IMG/VR virus record: IMGVR_UViG_3300033141_003100
Coordinates: 1 to 32,024 of that record
Length of the DNA: 32,024 nt
Direction: 5' to 3' (one strand)
Source of the DNA: a virus
Below are positions 1 to 8,302 of the stretch, in pieces. Positions within the stretch are counted from its first letter, which is position 1; each line of letters begins with the position of its first letter. A program made the translations under genes and the position numbers. A model generated the notes under the pieces. The model saw only the letters and a program-made list of their open reading frames with translations. It was not told the DNA's origin and did not search any database.

Positions 1-114
1 ATATAAACCGATTAAAACAAAGTCATGAGAGGGTTCGCCCTCTCAAAATAAAACAAGGACTAATAAAAAAACGGATCATTTAAAATCATAATAACCAACG
101 AAGGTCCAAAAATG
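1..114. repeat. Terminal direct repeat, left copy
   Basis: The first 114 bases are identical to 31911-32024, the last bases of the window. Either the molecule is circular (or circularly permuted) and the assembler repeated the overlap, or these are true short direct terminal repeats as in T7-type phages. The repeat ends exactly on the ATG of the signal-peptide gene at 112, so that gene is complete only at the left end. The repeat also carries a strong hairpin at 26-45. Confidence 0.97.
26..45. promoter_or_regulatory. 8-bp hairpin with TTCG tetraloop
   Basis: TGAGAGGG and CCCTCTCA pair perfectly around a TTCG loop, which is an exceptionally stable tetraloop in RNA. The base run after it on the plus strand is A-rich, not T-rich, so a classical plus-strand terminator is not obvious. 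On the minus strand the stem is followed by a moderately T-rich stretch. It lies in the leader of the signal-peptide gene and could be an attenuator, an RNA-stabilising cap or a processing site. It recurs at 31936-31955. Confidence 0.6.
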
Positions 115-558
115 AAAAACGCGATAAAATTTGCAGCAATACCATTGATGATAATATCTTTTTCAGCATTTTCAAAAGATATTATATTTAATAAATTAAC
201 AATCCTTCCTCCATCAACCTCTATATCTATTCCTCTTCGTATAAGTGACGGACAAAACCACGTACACGAAGAATGTATAATGAATTATTCAGACAGCGCA
301 CTAATATACATCCCAACTAGTTACTTTTTGTCATATTCAATAAATTTCAGTCGAGACAGTAGTAGTGGTCTAGCAGGAAGATACAGAGATATACCTCCAG
401 TATTAATACTTAGCGGAACTCCTATTAATGGAGCTACTAATTTAGACGCTAATGTTGTTAATAATTCTCCTACAGCAAGTATGTCAATTGAATGTAAAAA
501 TGGTGTTTATAATAAGAATATCGTTTTAAACAGAAGAAGACATATTAAAAAATACTGA
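112..558 (+). CDS. Small secreted protein with signal peptide, function unknown
   Basis: This 148-residue protein begins with a typical Sec signal: charged start (MKNAIK), hydrophobic core at about residues 7-19, and a small-residue cleavage region near SAFS-K. The mature part is about 125 residues, predicted beta-rich, rich in Ser, Thr and Asn, with two cysteines (in EECIMN and IECKN) that could form a disulfide. An AAGG ribosome site lies 8 bases upstream. On the circular map it follows the early plus-strand genes, and its 3' end overlaps the convergent late operon by 14 bp. I do not recognise a family. A single exported gene outside the lysis cassette looks like a moron or conversion gene acting in the periplasm or outside the cell, but this is inference. 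Confidence 0.75.
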   Translation: MKNAIKFAAIPLMIISFSAFSKDIIFNKLTILPPSTSISIPLRISDGQNHVHEECIMNYSDSALIYIPTSYFLSYSINFSRDSSSGLAGRYRDIPPVLILSGTPINGATNLDANVVNNSPTASMSIECKNGVYNKNIVLNRRRHIKKY

Positions 559-946
559 GATGTTTTTCTTTTATTAAAATAAGCATACACCCAAACATTG
601 ATACTACTACAGTAATTAATTTTGGGTGAGATGAGAAAATATCAAGGATGATATTTTTCTTCTTTATTTTATCAATATTAGATTTTATTTCGACTATTCC
701 ATTCTCATTTTCTATTACTCTATCTGCAAATTTTAAAACAGTTGGAATAGATCCGTCTATCTTATGTTTTATTTTGTCGATGTGTTTTTTATTATTGTCT
801 ACTTGAAATCTATATTTTGATCCGCTTGATGCATGCTCTTCGAATTTATTCGTTAAATTATTCAATGATAGCCTTAGATCTTCGAATAACCTTTGCATGT
901 CTTCTTTATTATCTTTTATGTACTCAAGCAATTCCTCATTTTTCAT
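545..946 (-). CDS. Coiled-coil protein with C-terminal membrane anchor (lysis cassette)
   Basis: 133 residues. Residues 1-100 are highly charged and helical with long coiled-coil character, and residues about 107-126 form one hydrophobic membrane segment followed by a short basic tail. The layout resembles XhlA/hemolysin-type phage proteins or an inverted spanin-like protein. As the last gene of the late operon, directly after the 3TM holin, a role in lysis or membrane anchoring is likely. Only topology and position support this; I see no diagnostic motif. Its stop overlaps the 3' end of the opposing secreted-protein gene, so the two transcripts converge. Confidence 0.7.
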   Translation of the reverse strand: MKNEELLEYIKDNKEDMQRLFEDLRLSLNNLTNKFEEHASSGSKYRFQVDNNKKHIDKIKHKIDGSIPTVLKFADRVIENENGIVEIKSNIDKIKKKNIILDIFSSHPKLITVVVSMFGCMLILIKEKHLSIF

Positions 947-961
947 TTTAAACTCATTATT

Positions 962-1417
962 TTATTTTCGCATCTTTATCTTTTCTATAGTCTTCAGTGT
1001 TCCAACGCATAAAATTGATGCTAATAATTCCATTATTTCATGGATGTTAAAACTAATCGGAGTCCACTTACCTGTATTAAAAAACACATATGCATGAGTG
1101 AAAAACCCAAATGTTGGTTGAACAGCAAAATAAATGCCAAGACAATACGCGCAAATCCATCCTATTGCAGACCTCCATTTTCCGCGACCATTTTGTATTT
1201 CAGCCTTCATTATCTCTGACTGAAGAACAGACAATTGATACTTTAGTTTTTCCTTTTCTATTTCAATCTTTCCTCGTTCTTCGTCCGAAGTTGTAAGATT
1301 ATCTACAATATTACCGATTACTGTTATCGGATTTATTATTGATTCTTTCATTGACTTACCCTTCCCTGAAAAAGATCCTGCTAGAAATGGTATAACTTTT
1401 CCTATAATAGAAAACAT
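962..1417 (-). CDS. Holin of the 3TM type (GTA_holin_3TM-like)
   Basis: 151 residues. The N-terminus (about 1-18) is a hydrophobic or amphipathic helix, residues 45-75 are a charged helix, and two membrane segments lie at about 85-108 (from WRSAIGWICAYCLG) and 127-145. The order of hydrophobic N-terminus, acidic/basic helix, an R-P/W-R-type junction and paired membrane helices matches the phage and gene-transfer-agent 3TM holin family. Holins permeabilise the inner membrane at the programmed time and release endolysin. It sits between the 46-residue membrane peptide and the coiled-coil gene in the lysis block. The ribosome site is weak, so translation may be coupled to the gene before it, which ends 9 bases upstream. 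Confidence 0.75.
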   Translation of the reverse strand: MFSIIGKVIPFLAGSFSGKGKSMKESIINPITVIGNIVDNLTTSDEERGKIEIEKEKLKYQLSVLQSEIMKAEIQNGRGKWRSAIGWICAYCLGIYFAVQPTFGFFTHAYVFFNTGKWTPISFNIHEIMELLASILCVGTLKTIEKIKMRK

Positions 1418-1426
1418 AATTAAACA

Positions 1427-1567
1427 TTAACCAAATATTACAGCCAATAAATATTCTACAATAATAGTCGCCATAATTGTTGGAACAATTATGTTGGCAT
1501 TCAATTTAATAAATTTTAATAGTCTTTTATACCATTTATCTTTAGTCGCCTTTTTCTTTGTAACCAT
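1427..1567 (-). CDS. 46-residue single-span membrane peptide (possible holin/antiholin)
   Basis: A 46-codon ORF with a near-consensus ribosome site (AAAGGAG, 6 bases before ATG). The protein has a basic N-terminus (MVTKKKATKDKWYKRLL) and one hydrophobic span covering about residues 24-45, giving an N-in membrane protein. It lies between the endolysin and the 3TM holin. Size, topology and place fit a pinholin, antiholin or holin partner; which of these cannot be told. The strong ribosome site and tight packing make it a real gene although it is short. Confidence 0.7.
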   Translation of the reverse strand: MVTKKKATKDKWYKRLLKFIKLNANIIVPTIMATIIVEYLLAVIFG

Positions 1568-1585
1568 TCTTGTCTCCTTTAATCG

Positions 1586-1966
1586 CTATTTTTTTAATTC
1601 ATAATGCGGGTAATCTACTGTACCGTTATTAAGTTTTATTGGCCATTTAACTTTTATTCCCAATCTTTTTGCAACTGATAAGATATGTTTGCCCAATAAT
1701 TTAAACTTGTCTAAATCTGACCAATCAACAGGATATGGAACAACATCTACGGCCATCGATGGAAATTCATTATGTCTACTGTACGGAAAATGAAGATTAC
1801 TAAATCCGCCTTTAAATGCATCTTCTTGATCTTCTTTATTTCTATAACCACATATAATAGAAAAGTCTATAGGTGAGTCTTCGGTTGCCATAGTAAAAAG
1901 AGTAATCAAATTACGATTACATCCTCTTAAGTTTTCTATTGATATATCACTTAGTTTTACTTTCAT
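1586..1966 (-). CDS. Endolysin, peptidase M15 (D-Ala-D-Ala carboxypeptidase/L-Ala-D-Glu endopeptidase fold)
   Basis: With the chosen start (MKVKLSD) the protein has 126 residues. The zinc-peptidase signature is visible: SRHNEFPSMAVD gives His65 and Asp74 as metal ligands, and VDYPHYEL gives Asp118 (catalytic acid) and His121 (third ligand). The segment PYPVDWSDLDKF is typical of phage M15 endolysins. It cuts peptide cross-links of peptidoglycan at the end of infection. The GGDW-type segment usually found before the last histidine is replaced by WPIKLNNG, a small divergence. An alternative ATG five codons earlier (1981) exists; the later one matches the usual family N-terminus. It overlaps the 3' end of the upstream small gene. 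Confidence 0.9.
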   Translation of the reverse strand: MKVKLSDISIENLRGCNRNLITLFTMATEDSPIDFSIICGYRNKEDQEDAFKGGFSNLHFPYSRHNEFPSMAVDVVPYPVDWSDLDKFKLLGKHILSVAKRLGIKVKWPIKLNNGTVDYPHYELKK

Positions 1967-2144
1967 CTTTCTTCGTTTCATTATTATTCGTTACTAACGC
2001 TTTATCTATCTTACTACAAATATAAGAATAAAATTTTGATGCAACTTTATATTGTTCTTTTCTAAAAGATTTTGACCCAACTTCTAAAATATCTTTCAAT
2101 AATTCGCATTCTTCTAATGATAATTGGAAATTAACTTTGCTCAT
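1947..2144 (-). CDS. Small hypothetical protein before endolysin
   Basis: 65 residues, predicted as two helices, with a lysine-, asparagine- and glutamate-rich tail (NNNETKKDESKTK). No recognisable domain. Its end overlaps the start of the endolysin gene, so the two are probably translationally coupled, and it lies just after the distal fibre gene. Late expression is implied by the position. Function unknown. Confidence 0.6.
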   Translation of the reverse strand: MSKVNFQLSLEECELLKDILEVGSKSFRKEQYKVASKFYSYICSKIDKALVTNNNETKKDESKTK

Positions 2145-2182
2145 ATAAATCCTATCAAATATAAATAATAATAAATTATATT

Positions 2183-2205
2183 ATATATCATAAACTATGA
2201 TATAT
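2183..2205. terminator. AT-rich 10-bp hairpin at the end of the distal fibre gene
   Basis: ATATATCATA and TATGATATAT pair perfectly around a 3-base loop. The stem overlaps the TAG stop of the fibre gene (stop at 2195) and is followed in the minus direction by an AT-only stretch with short T runs. It could be a weak terminator or pause between tail and lysis genes. The lack of G-C pairs makes it weak. Confidence 0.35.
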
Positions 2206-3484
2206 CAAAATTCTGGGCATACACACTTAAAGTTACTGAAGCTGTAAGTGATAATTTATTTTGAACTTGAAGTGTTCCGCCATAATAATATACATTAAAC
2301 GATGAAGCCGTATCTTTTGTTAAAGTAATAGGGGTCTCAATCATAACGCCTGTCGGATCACTTAAAGCAGTAAATTTACATCTTACTCTAGCCATCCTAT
2401 TAGTAACTCTCTCTGATATTTCAAGGTATCCCATAAATGGCGGTATTCCAGTATTAATAATTTCATCAATAGCTATTGACTGTTTTTCAAATGTATTTGT
2501 TTGTCTAATACCGTTAGCTTTTTCTACGTAATAAAATGGATCTGATATACCCACACGATCTGTTTCATGTGTATGTACTTCTTTTAAGTCATCTTCAGCA
2601 GTAGTTGTTGTGCTTAAATAGTGCGTGACTTTATTTGCAGAATCATTATGTTTAAATACATAGGAACTTTGCCCAGTAGATTTTACTTTAAACCCGGAAT
2701 TATAATATCCATTAAATCCCGTGAATGAATTATTTTTCCTGAATAAATCACCAGAAGTATTTAGCCAAAATAAATCTCCGTTCAACCTAAAAATATCTGA
2801 TGTTTCAAAGTCAGATGGCTGTGTATTAAATCCAACTTGGTCATCAACATTTATGTTAATAACATAATTAGAAAATTTAAAATAATCAGCTGGACCGTAT
2901 GAGACAGAGTCAAATAAAATTACATTTTTAGATGCGATAGCATTCCATTCTAATTGTAAAGCATAATCGCCTACATCTTTATCTAAAACAATTGGAAAAG
3001 AATTTTTTGTTACGTTATAGATTCCAAAAAAACCCCCTCCTCCAGTTAATAACCCAATATCCCATTCTTGATCTATTAAAGGATTAGTATTTTTATATCT
3101 GGTAAAGCAATTATCTGATATTCCTGATCTTTCAACCATAAAAAATGAGTTGCTTCTAACAGATGCGGATGTTTCGGTAGGGTATAATTGGTCGTCACCT
3201 ACATTATATGTCCATTTGCTTATAGACCCTCCTTCGACCTCAAGATTAGCGGCACCATGACCATCACTTACAATTTGCACAGTTCCTCCGGTAGATGTCA
3301 GAAAATTAGATATTTGAGCCCCGCCGCAAAATCCATCAACATTAGATGCTTGCACCAAAAATGGATTGGACCCACCCACTAAATTATTCAACTTTATTGA
3401 AGTAAAAGATTGCTGTGTAAAATCATTATCAACATTTGTATATGCTATATCAGTATCTAATTGATCTTTTTGTAAAATCGACAT
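2195..3484 (-). CDS. Tail fibre / receptor-binding-like protein, distal
   Basis: 429 residues from the ATG at 3484, which has a GGAGG site 9 bases upstream; a longer in-frame version from 3514 overlaps the previous gene and lacks such a site. The sequence is beta-rich, full of Ser, Thr, Asn, Gly and aromatic residues, with a glycine run (LLTGGGGFFG) and no enzymatic motif. The C-terminal 120 residues look like a compact beta-sandwich. Position after another fibre gene and before lysis genes, and composition, suggest a virion surface protein that touches the host. I do not recognise a named family. Confidence 0.6.
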   Translation of the reverse strand: MSILQKDQLDTDIAYTNVDNDFTQQSFTSIKLNNLVGGSNPFLVQASNVDGFCGGAQISNFLTSTGGTVQIVSDGHGAANLEVEGGSISKWTYNVGDDQLYPTETSASVRSNSFFMVERSGISDNCFTRYKNTNPLIDQEWDIGLLTGGGGFFGIYNVTKNSFPIVLDKDVGDYALQLEWNAIASKNVILFDSVSYGPADYFKFSNYVININVDDQVGFNTQPSDFETSDIFRLNGDLFWLNTSGDLFRKNNSFTGFNGYYNSGFKVKSTGQSSYVFKHNDSANKVTHYLSTTTTAEDDLKEVHTHETDRVGISDPFYYVEKANGIRQTNTFEKQSIAIDEIINTGIPPFMGYLEISERVTNRMARVRCKFTALSDPTGVMIETPITLTKDTASSFNVYYYGGTLQVQNKLSLTASVTLSVYAQNFDIS

Positions 3485-3485
3485 A

Positions 3486-3713
3486 TTAAATATCCTCCGT
3501 TGGATTAGAAACATGATTGTTTACAATTGTATCAAGTGATTCCTTTTGTTCTGAATCTAAAATAACATCAAATGTAACAAATAGATCGTCATGATGGTAT
3601 TCTAATCTACGTAAATTTAATAAACTTTTCTTAATTTCAGTTTTTAACTGCGATAAATCAATAATATCATAAGACCCATTAGAATCTTTTCTAGTGTAAT
3701 CATAAGTAAACAT
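3486..3713 (-). CDS. Small hypothetical protein between fibre genes
   Basis: 75 residues with the pattern IIDLSQLKTEIKKS...LDSEQKESLDTIVNNHV, a short beta-alpha protein of a type often found beside phage tail-fibre genes. It might be a chaperone or a fibre-associated piece. Its stop lies 2 bases before the ATG of the next fibre gene, so they are likely translated together. Function unknown. Confidence 0.6.
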   Translation of the reverse strand: MFTYDYTRKDSNGSYDIIDLSQLKTEIKKSLLNLRRLEYHHDDLFVTFDVILDSEQKESLDTIVNNHVSNPTEDI

Positions 3714-3732
3714 AATAATACCCCTTTATTTT

Positions 3733-5715
3733 TTAAATATATGTCCCTTCAATTCCAAAAACATAAATATAACCACCTATTAAATTATTATCCATGTCAA
3801 TACCAACTCTATCTCCTGCTGATACACCAGTTATAACAGAAGTTATGTCAATTTTTGTTCTGCTATCTGTTAGTCCGGAAAAATCATGTAATGTACCAAT
3901 ATCTGATTCACTATGTGTATTTAAGTCTTCTCCATAAGCGCAGTATCGTGTTGTAATATCTATACTTTTATCTGGTCCGGCAGCCCCTGCACTTATTGAC
4001 AAATCTATTGATAGATCTATTATTGAATTAAAATCACGGGGAATAAGAAAAGTACCCCACATAGATGCAGTTCCTGCCGCAGGTCTAACTCTATATCCTT
4101 GATTAGTTGTTGAATAATCAAAAGCAATTTCCTCTATTATTTTAAAAGTGCCAGAAGATACAGCGTTATCATATGAGTAATAAAAATCTATTTTGTCATT
4201 ATTTATTAATGTAGCACCAATCCACGTAAGTATTGTTCCTGAAATAGTATAATCAGTACCATATTTACTTACCTGTCCGTTCCTACAAAGAATATTTTTA
4301 GTCGGATAAGCAGGAACTACATCCAAAGTAAAAACATTTTGAGATGCTGTTGCTATAAAATACTTAACATCTGGATTTGCAATATCATCCATTTTTGGTA
4401 TTTGTTTCCAAACAGCAGCTCCAACAGTTGAATCTGTTAAAACAAAAATATATTCTAACAAAGAATTTATCCACCATTGACCAACATCATAACCTTCATT
4501 GTAATCATCGTTGACAGTAGGATCTGTTGATTGAACAGTTGTTTTTCTTTGGAATGTTGTTCTGTGACCAGAAGCCGCATACGTCAAATTAGAAAGTTCC
4601 GCATGGTTAGATTCTACATTCGCAGAATATTGTGTTTCAAATACACTTTGAACCAACACATCATCCGATCCATTTCTTACTCTAATTCTTCCTATATGTG
4701 TTGCATGATCTGATATTCTTTCTGGATTATTTGATGGTTTTTCATCCAAAAGAGAAGCTCCTGCACTAGAATATTGATTCTCGCCATATCTGCTAACTAT
4801 TGCCCCATCTGCTTCAGCCCAAAAATATTGCCATGAATACCAGTTAGTATTTAATGCCCCTAATGAGCCTGATCCATCATCATAAAAACCATTATCACAT
4901 TGAGTAATGCCGGTTTGTTTTATAAATCCGCCAGATCCGTTATCGTAATACCTATCAAAAGTATCAGATCCGCTACTATCAAAAGCAGGAAATAAAATAG
5001 GATTTAATTTTGTCCATAATTTACCATCAGAAACCGTAACATTTCTTGTTCCAGTAGATCCTATCTTTATTCCTCTAGTCCTTTTTAATTCACTATCATC
5101 ATACAAGAATATTTGCAACAATCGCCCAACGTCAGTCGATATTTGCTTATGCGGGCTTATATGTAGTTCCGTCCCTTCTCTAAATATTTCTGAAATCTCC
5201 CATTTTGTCCATTCATTATCTTTTACTAAACTTCCGGTTGTTGTAGTAGAGATTATCGGAGATCCTCCATTTCGGTCAACATATACATAATTTTCGGAAG
5301 CATCTACTAACGAAATATTCGTTGTTTCACTCCACTCTAACTTTACTATATCTGCAGTTTCAGAATCACTTACTCTAAAATAACCAGATCCTGCAGCAAC
5401 ATCTATTGTCCCATCAAGATTATCAGTTATTTCACCTCCGCTTATCCAACCAGCGTTTGCAACATAATTTAAACTTGTTTTTTCTCCAACAATTAACCAT
5501 CTTCCAGGATCTGGTAATGTTACATCATTTGGTTTTATAACAGATTCATCATCTGGAGTTGCAGTAGAAGTTGAGTCATAATAAAAAAGACCAATATCAC
5601 TCATAATAATGATATTTTTTTGTGTGACAAATGAAGTTGTAACAACAGCTTTTAATGACACTAAGTTAGTCACAGGATTTGAAATTACATAATCTCTTAA
5701 AATCTTGTTTGGCAT
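3733..5715 (-). CDS. Large tail fibre/tail spike-like structural protein
   Basis: 660 residues with a good AAGGAA ribosome site. Residues 1-80 (MPNKILRDYVISNP..., then ...DVTLPDPGRWLIVGEKTS) resemble N-terminal virion-attachment regions in which a value is printed as P-x-GRW-x-I. The middle is a repetitive beta-rich region with many Gly-Ser-Asp segments (NGSGGFIKQTG, DDGSGSLGALN), and residues about 470-540 resemble a small beta-sandwich (FTLDVVPAYPTKNILCRNG). The C-terminal domain (about 540-660) looks like a jelly-roll binding module. No hydrolase motif seen. Likely part of the adsorption apparatus, just downstream of the terminase gene. Confidence 0.65.
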   Translation of the reverse strand: MPNKILRDYVISNPVTNLVSLKAVVTTSFVTQKNIIIMSDIGLFYYDSTSTATPDDESVIKPNDVTLPDPGRWLIVGEKTSLNYVANAGWISGGEITDNLDGTIDVAAGSGYFRVSDSETADIVKLEWSETTNISLVDASENYVYVDRNGGSPIISTTTTGSLVKDNEWTKWEISEIFREGTELHISPHKQISTDVGRLLQIFLYDDSELKRTRGIKIGSTGTRNVTVSDGKLWTKLNPILFPAFDSSGSDTFDRYYDNGSGGFIKQTGITQCDNGFYDDGSGSLGALNTNWYSWQYFWAEADGAIVSRYGENQYSSAGASLLDEKPSNNPERISDHATHIGRIRVRNGSDDVLVQSVFETQYSANVESNHAELSNLTYAASGHRTTFQRKTTVQSTDPTVNDDYNEGYDVGQWWINSLLEYIFVLTDSTVGAAVWKQIPKMDDIANPDVKYFIATASQNVFTLDVVPAYPTKNILCRNGQVSKYGTDYTISGTILTWIGATLINNDKIDFYYSYDNAVSSGTFKIIEEIAFDYSTTNQGYRVRPAAGTASMWGTFLIPRDFNSIIDLSIDLSISAGAAGPDKSIDITTRYCAYGEDLNTHSESDIGTLHDFSGLTDSRTKIDITSVITGVSAGDRVGIDMDNNLIGGYIYVFGIEGTYI

Positions 5716-5735
5716 AATATGTATTCCTTAAATTT

Positions 5736-7088
5736 TCAAAGTGAATAAGAATTAACTACATTTTCTATAAAGAAATTTTGGTGCGTAATATCATTTCCAT
5801 GGCTAGAATAATGTTCTGAATAAGTCATCAAAGCCTTTGTTCCATGAGATGACCAATCGTGAACAGGTTTGCTTCCTAATATGTTATTTTTCTCATTAAA
5901 CACTGAGTGATATTCGCTTATACATTCAATACCATGCTTACAATTTGTTTCATGGATAAACAGTTTGTCCATGAAATTTCTAGCATTCTCTATTGCGTCT
6001 AATTCCGACTTACAGCGAGACACAACTCTTGAAGGATAAAGACCCAAATCAAATAAATAATCTTTATATGTTTTACCTGTTTGCTTTTCTCTATGGCCGC
6101 CGTCATGAGGCAAAAAATGCATGCAGTAAGTTAAATTATATTTACCCTTTATCTCATTGATTATATTAACATAATGTTGCGCAGATTGGTTTCTATTTTC
6201 ATAATAAAATATAGCATGAGGTGCATTATTAATATATTGAAAAAACCATATTGCAGTACTATCATTAATGCCCAAATCCCACGCTGTAAATACAGGATAT
6301 TTATTTTCTATTTGGAAATCATAAATCCTGTTTGTATTCCTCATTCTTTCTAACTGTTTTAAGAAATATGCTCCCTCTGAGTGAGCGTCTGGAGAACAAT
6401 AATATTCCTGCAGAATTTTATTCTCTGATATTAGCCCACTCTCGCGTTCTTTTTGTACATCTTCTTCGCTTATTACTGGAGTACCATCATTATTTGAAGT
6501 ATCACGTATTGTTAACAAATTAGAAAAATAGTCATCATTGTTTTTTATACTATTAAATAACTTATATGCATGATTTTTCCCTCTAAATGTAAAAATAAAT
6601 GATGCCCACCCTTTATTTCTCCTAAGCATTGGACTGAAATAAGTCCATGCCAACGGATTTTGAAGACTATATTCAGAGTGAACTATCCCATAGAAGTTAC
6701 CACCAACAAGTCTATCGAAATTATCGGCCCCCCCTATTCTTAATATTGATCCATTTCTAAATTCAATGGTCATCTGTTGTTTGCTTCGGCCATTATTAAC
6801 ATCATCCTTTAGAAGTTCTTTGGGTATCATATCGATAAATCTTGTACCGTCCTCCGTTATTCCCTCCCAGATAACAGTTCTAGCCTGCTGATTTGTTGGT
6901 AATGTATACAAATAGTTTGCTTTCTTCTTCAAAGCGGACGCTATCATTATTTGGAACCATAAAAAGTCTTTTCCACTTCTTCTATGCCACACATGAACAA
7001 ACCGATTTTTATTGCCGCCAAAAAACTCATTCCAAACCTCCTGTTGATAAGGCCTCCATTTTAGATTATATGGAAATTCAACTATCAT
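5736..7088 (-). CDS. terL: Terminase large subunit
   Basis: 450 residues. The ATPase domain shows Walker A (HRRSGKD, residues 35-41), a Walker B-like strand (YGIVHSEYS, about 133-141, acidic Glu139) and a coupling segment (TFRGKNHAY, 168-175). The nuclease domain begins with FTAWDLGINDSTAI (Asp271) and ends with HDWSSHGTKAL near residue 410. The enzyme pumps DNA into the prohead and cuts it. Two details differ from the common pattern: Ser precedes the Walker B Glu instead of Asp, and the usual Asp after SH (SHxxDA) is Thr-Lys here. The start overlaps the fibre stop as TAATG. The gene lies far from the small subunit, between two fibre genes. Confidence 0.93.
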   Translation of the reverse strand: MIVEFPYNLKWRPYQQEVWNEFFGGNKNRFVHVWHRRSGKDFLWFQIMIASALKKKANYLYTLPTNQQARTVIWEGITEDGTRFIDMIPKELLKDDVNNGRSKQQMTIEFRNGSILRIGGADNFDRLVGGNFYGIVHSEYSLQNPLAWTYFSPMLRRNKGWASFIFTFRGKNHAYKLFNSIKNNDDYFSNLLTIRDTSNNDGTPVISEEDVQKERESGLISENKILQEYYCSPDAHSEGAYFLKQLERMRNTNRIYDFQIENKYPVFTAWDLGINDSTAIWFFQYINNAPHAIFYYENRNQSAQHYVNIINEIKGKYNLTYCMHFLPHDGGHREKQTGKTYKDYLFDLGLYPSRVVSRCKSELDAIENARNFMDKLFIHETNCKHGIECISEYHSVFNEKNNILGSKPVHDWSSHGTKALMTYSEHYSSHGNDITHQNFFIENVVNSYSL

Positions 7089-8290
7089 TATTTTGAATAA
7101 ACTCTAACTTTATGACTATGATCTGTTATATATCCAGTCCCTGATGCGTAAGTCTCTACTTTAAATCCTGAAGTAGTTTTATTTAATACTATTATAGTAG
7201 GTATAAAAGAATCATTATTGTTACATATCACTACATAATTAATATTATCAAGTGGTTCTATAAATGAATATTCGTAAATTCCTTCTCCTGTTTTAGATAC
7301 AGAAAGATTAATAGAACTAATTATTACTCCTGTTTTAGTTGTATTAGCAAGTGCTGTAACCATAATATAATTATCCTCAATATAGTTTTTAAGTTTTAAC
7401 GGAGTAACAGCTTTTGTATTATCTGTTCCATCATCTACTTCTGATTGAGTAGCTATTTCTATTAAACCTGAACTTGTTTCAGTTGAATTTGCAAGTGACA
7501 CGTTATTATCAGGCATAGATATTGTTCTTGTTGTTCCAGTAGCGATATTTGAAACATCAAATTTTAATAATTTCGTGTCATCAGTTGAATCTTTTATAAT
7601 ATCAAGAGCCGAAGAAAATGGCGGCCCGTTATGATCTTTATCTAAAATATAATCTAGAGCATCATGAACTGTTGTGCTACCGCTAAGAACAGTGTTGAAA
7701 TACCCGACAATTCTAGCTCCATCAGTAAACTCTTGGTCATTTTCCAATTCTGATCTTAATGTTGACCAATCTGGATTTTCATCAAATGTTACAGCTTCTA
7801 ATCCGGATCCACTGGCATTTGCTCTTAATAATTGTAATGGGCCTAATTTAGGAAATCTCAAAAAACCCTCTGTTAATCCTTCTGTTGTAGTATCGTAAAG
7901 CAGTCCAGTAAGATACAAATCAGATCTTATCTGTTCTATCTGACCAGTAATTCTATCTAAATTAAGATCCATTCTGTTGCCAGTAAAAGTACCCTCTGTT
8001 TGATAATCATCTTTCCTGTTATATGGAATTGATCTTTCAACCGTTACAGTATCACCCGCAGCAGCTGGAACAATTAATGTAATATAGAAAGAAACATTGT
8101 CAAATACTACGGTATAATCAATATCTAATGATAAAATATCAACACTTTCGTTTGGTGATTGACCTAACGGAGTTAAATATACCTTAACATCAGTAATCTC
8201 AAATATTTTTGCGTTTGATGGTCCGTCAAATTGTGTCTGACCAAGTATTGCAGTGTATTGAACACGAGAAAATGAGTCTTCAATTGCCAT
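7088..8290 (-). CDS. Tail fibre with T7 gp17-type N-terminal domain
   Basis: 400 residues with a strong AAGGAG site. Residues 1-150 fit the T7 fibre attachment domain: start MAIEDSFSRVQYTA, then VDYTVVFDNVSFYITL, VTVERSIPY, and ...NRMDLNLDRITGQIEQIRSDL leading into a helix. Residues about 275-310 (SSGLIEIATQSEVDDG, then AVTPLKLKNYI) match the short repeat common in phage side-tail fibres. The N-terminus should bind the tail tube; the C-terminal ~90 residues would recognise the host or recruit further fibre proteins. Its stop overlaps the start of terL. Confidence 0.85.
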   Translation of the reverse strand: MAIEDSFSRVQYTAILGQTQFDGPSNAKIFEITDVKVYLTPLGQSPNESVDILSLDIDYTVVFDNVSFYITLIVPAAAGDTVTVERSIPYNRKDDYQTEGTFTGNRMDLNLDRITGQIEQIRSDLYLTGLLYDTTTEGLTEGFLRFPKLGPLQLLRANASGSGLEAVTFDENPDWSTLRSELENDQEFTDGARIVGYFNTVLSGSTTVHDALDYILDKDHNGPPFSSALDIIKDSTDDTKLLKFDVSNIATGTTRTISMPDNNVSLANSTETSSGLIEIATQSEVDDGTDNTKAVTPLKLKNYIEDNYIMVTALANTTKTGVIISSINLSVSKTGEGIYEYSFIEPLDNINYVVICNNNDSFIPTIIVLNKTTSGFKVETYASGTGYITDHSHKVRVYSK

Positions 8291-8302
8291 CAGTATGTCT
8301 CC

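Noticed and set aside
2195-8290. Diversity-generating retroelement acting on fibre genes, considered because the head module resembles BPP-1
   Set aside because: No reverse transcriptase and no template/variable repeat pair seen.
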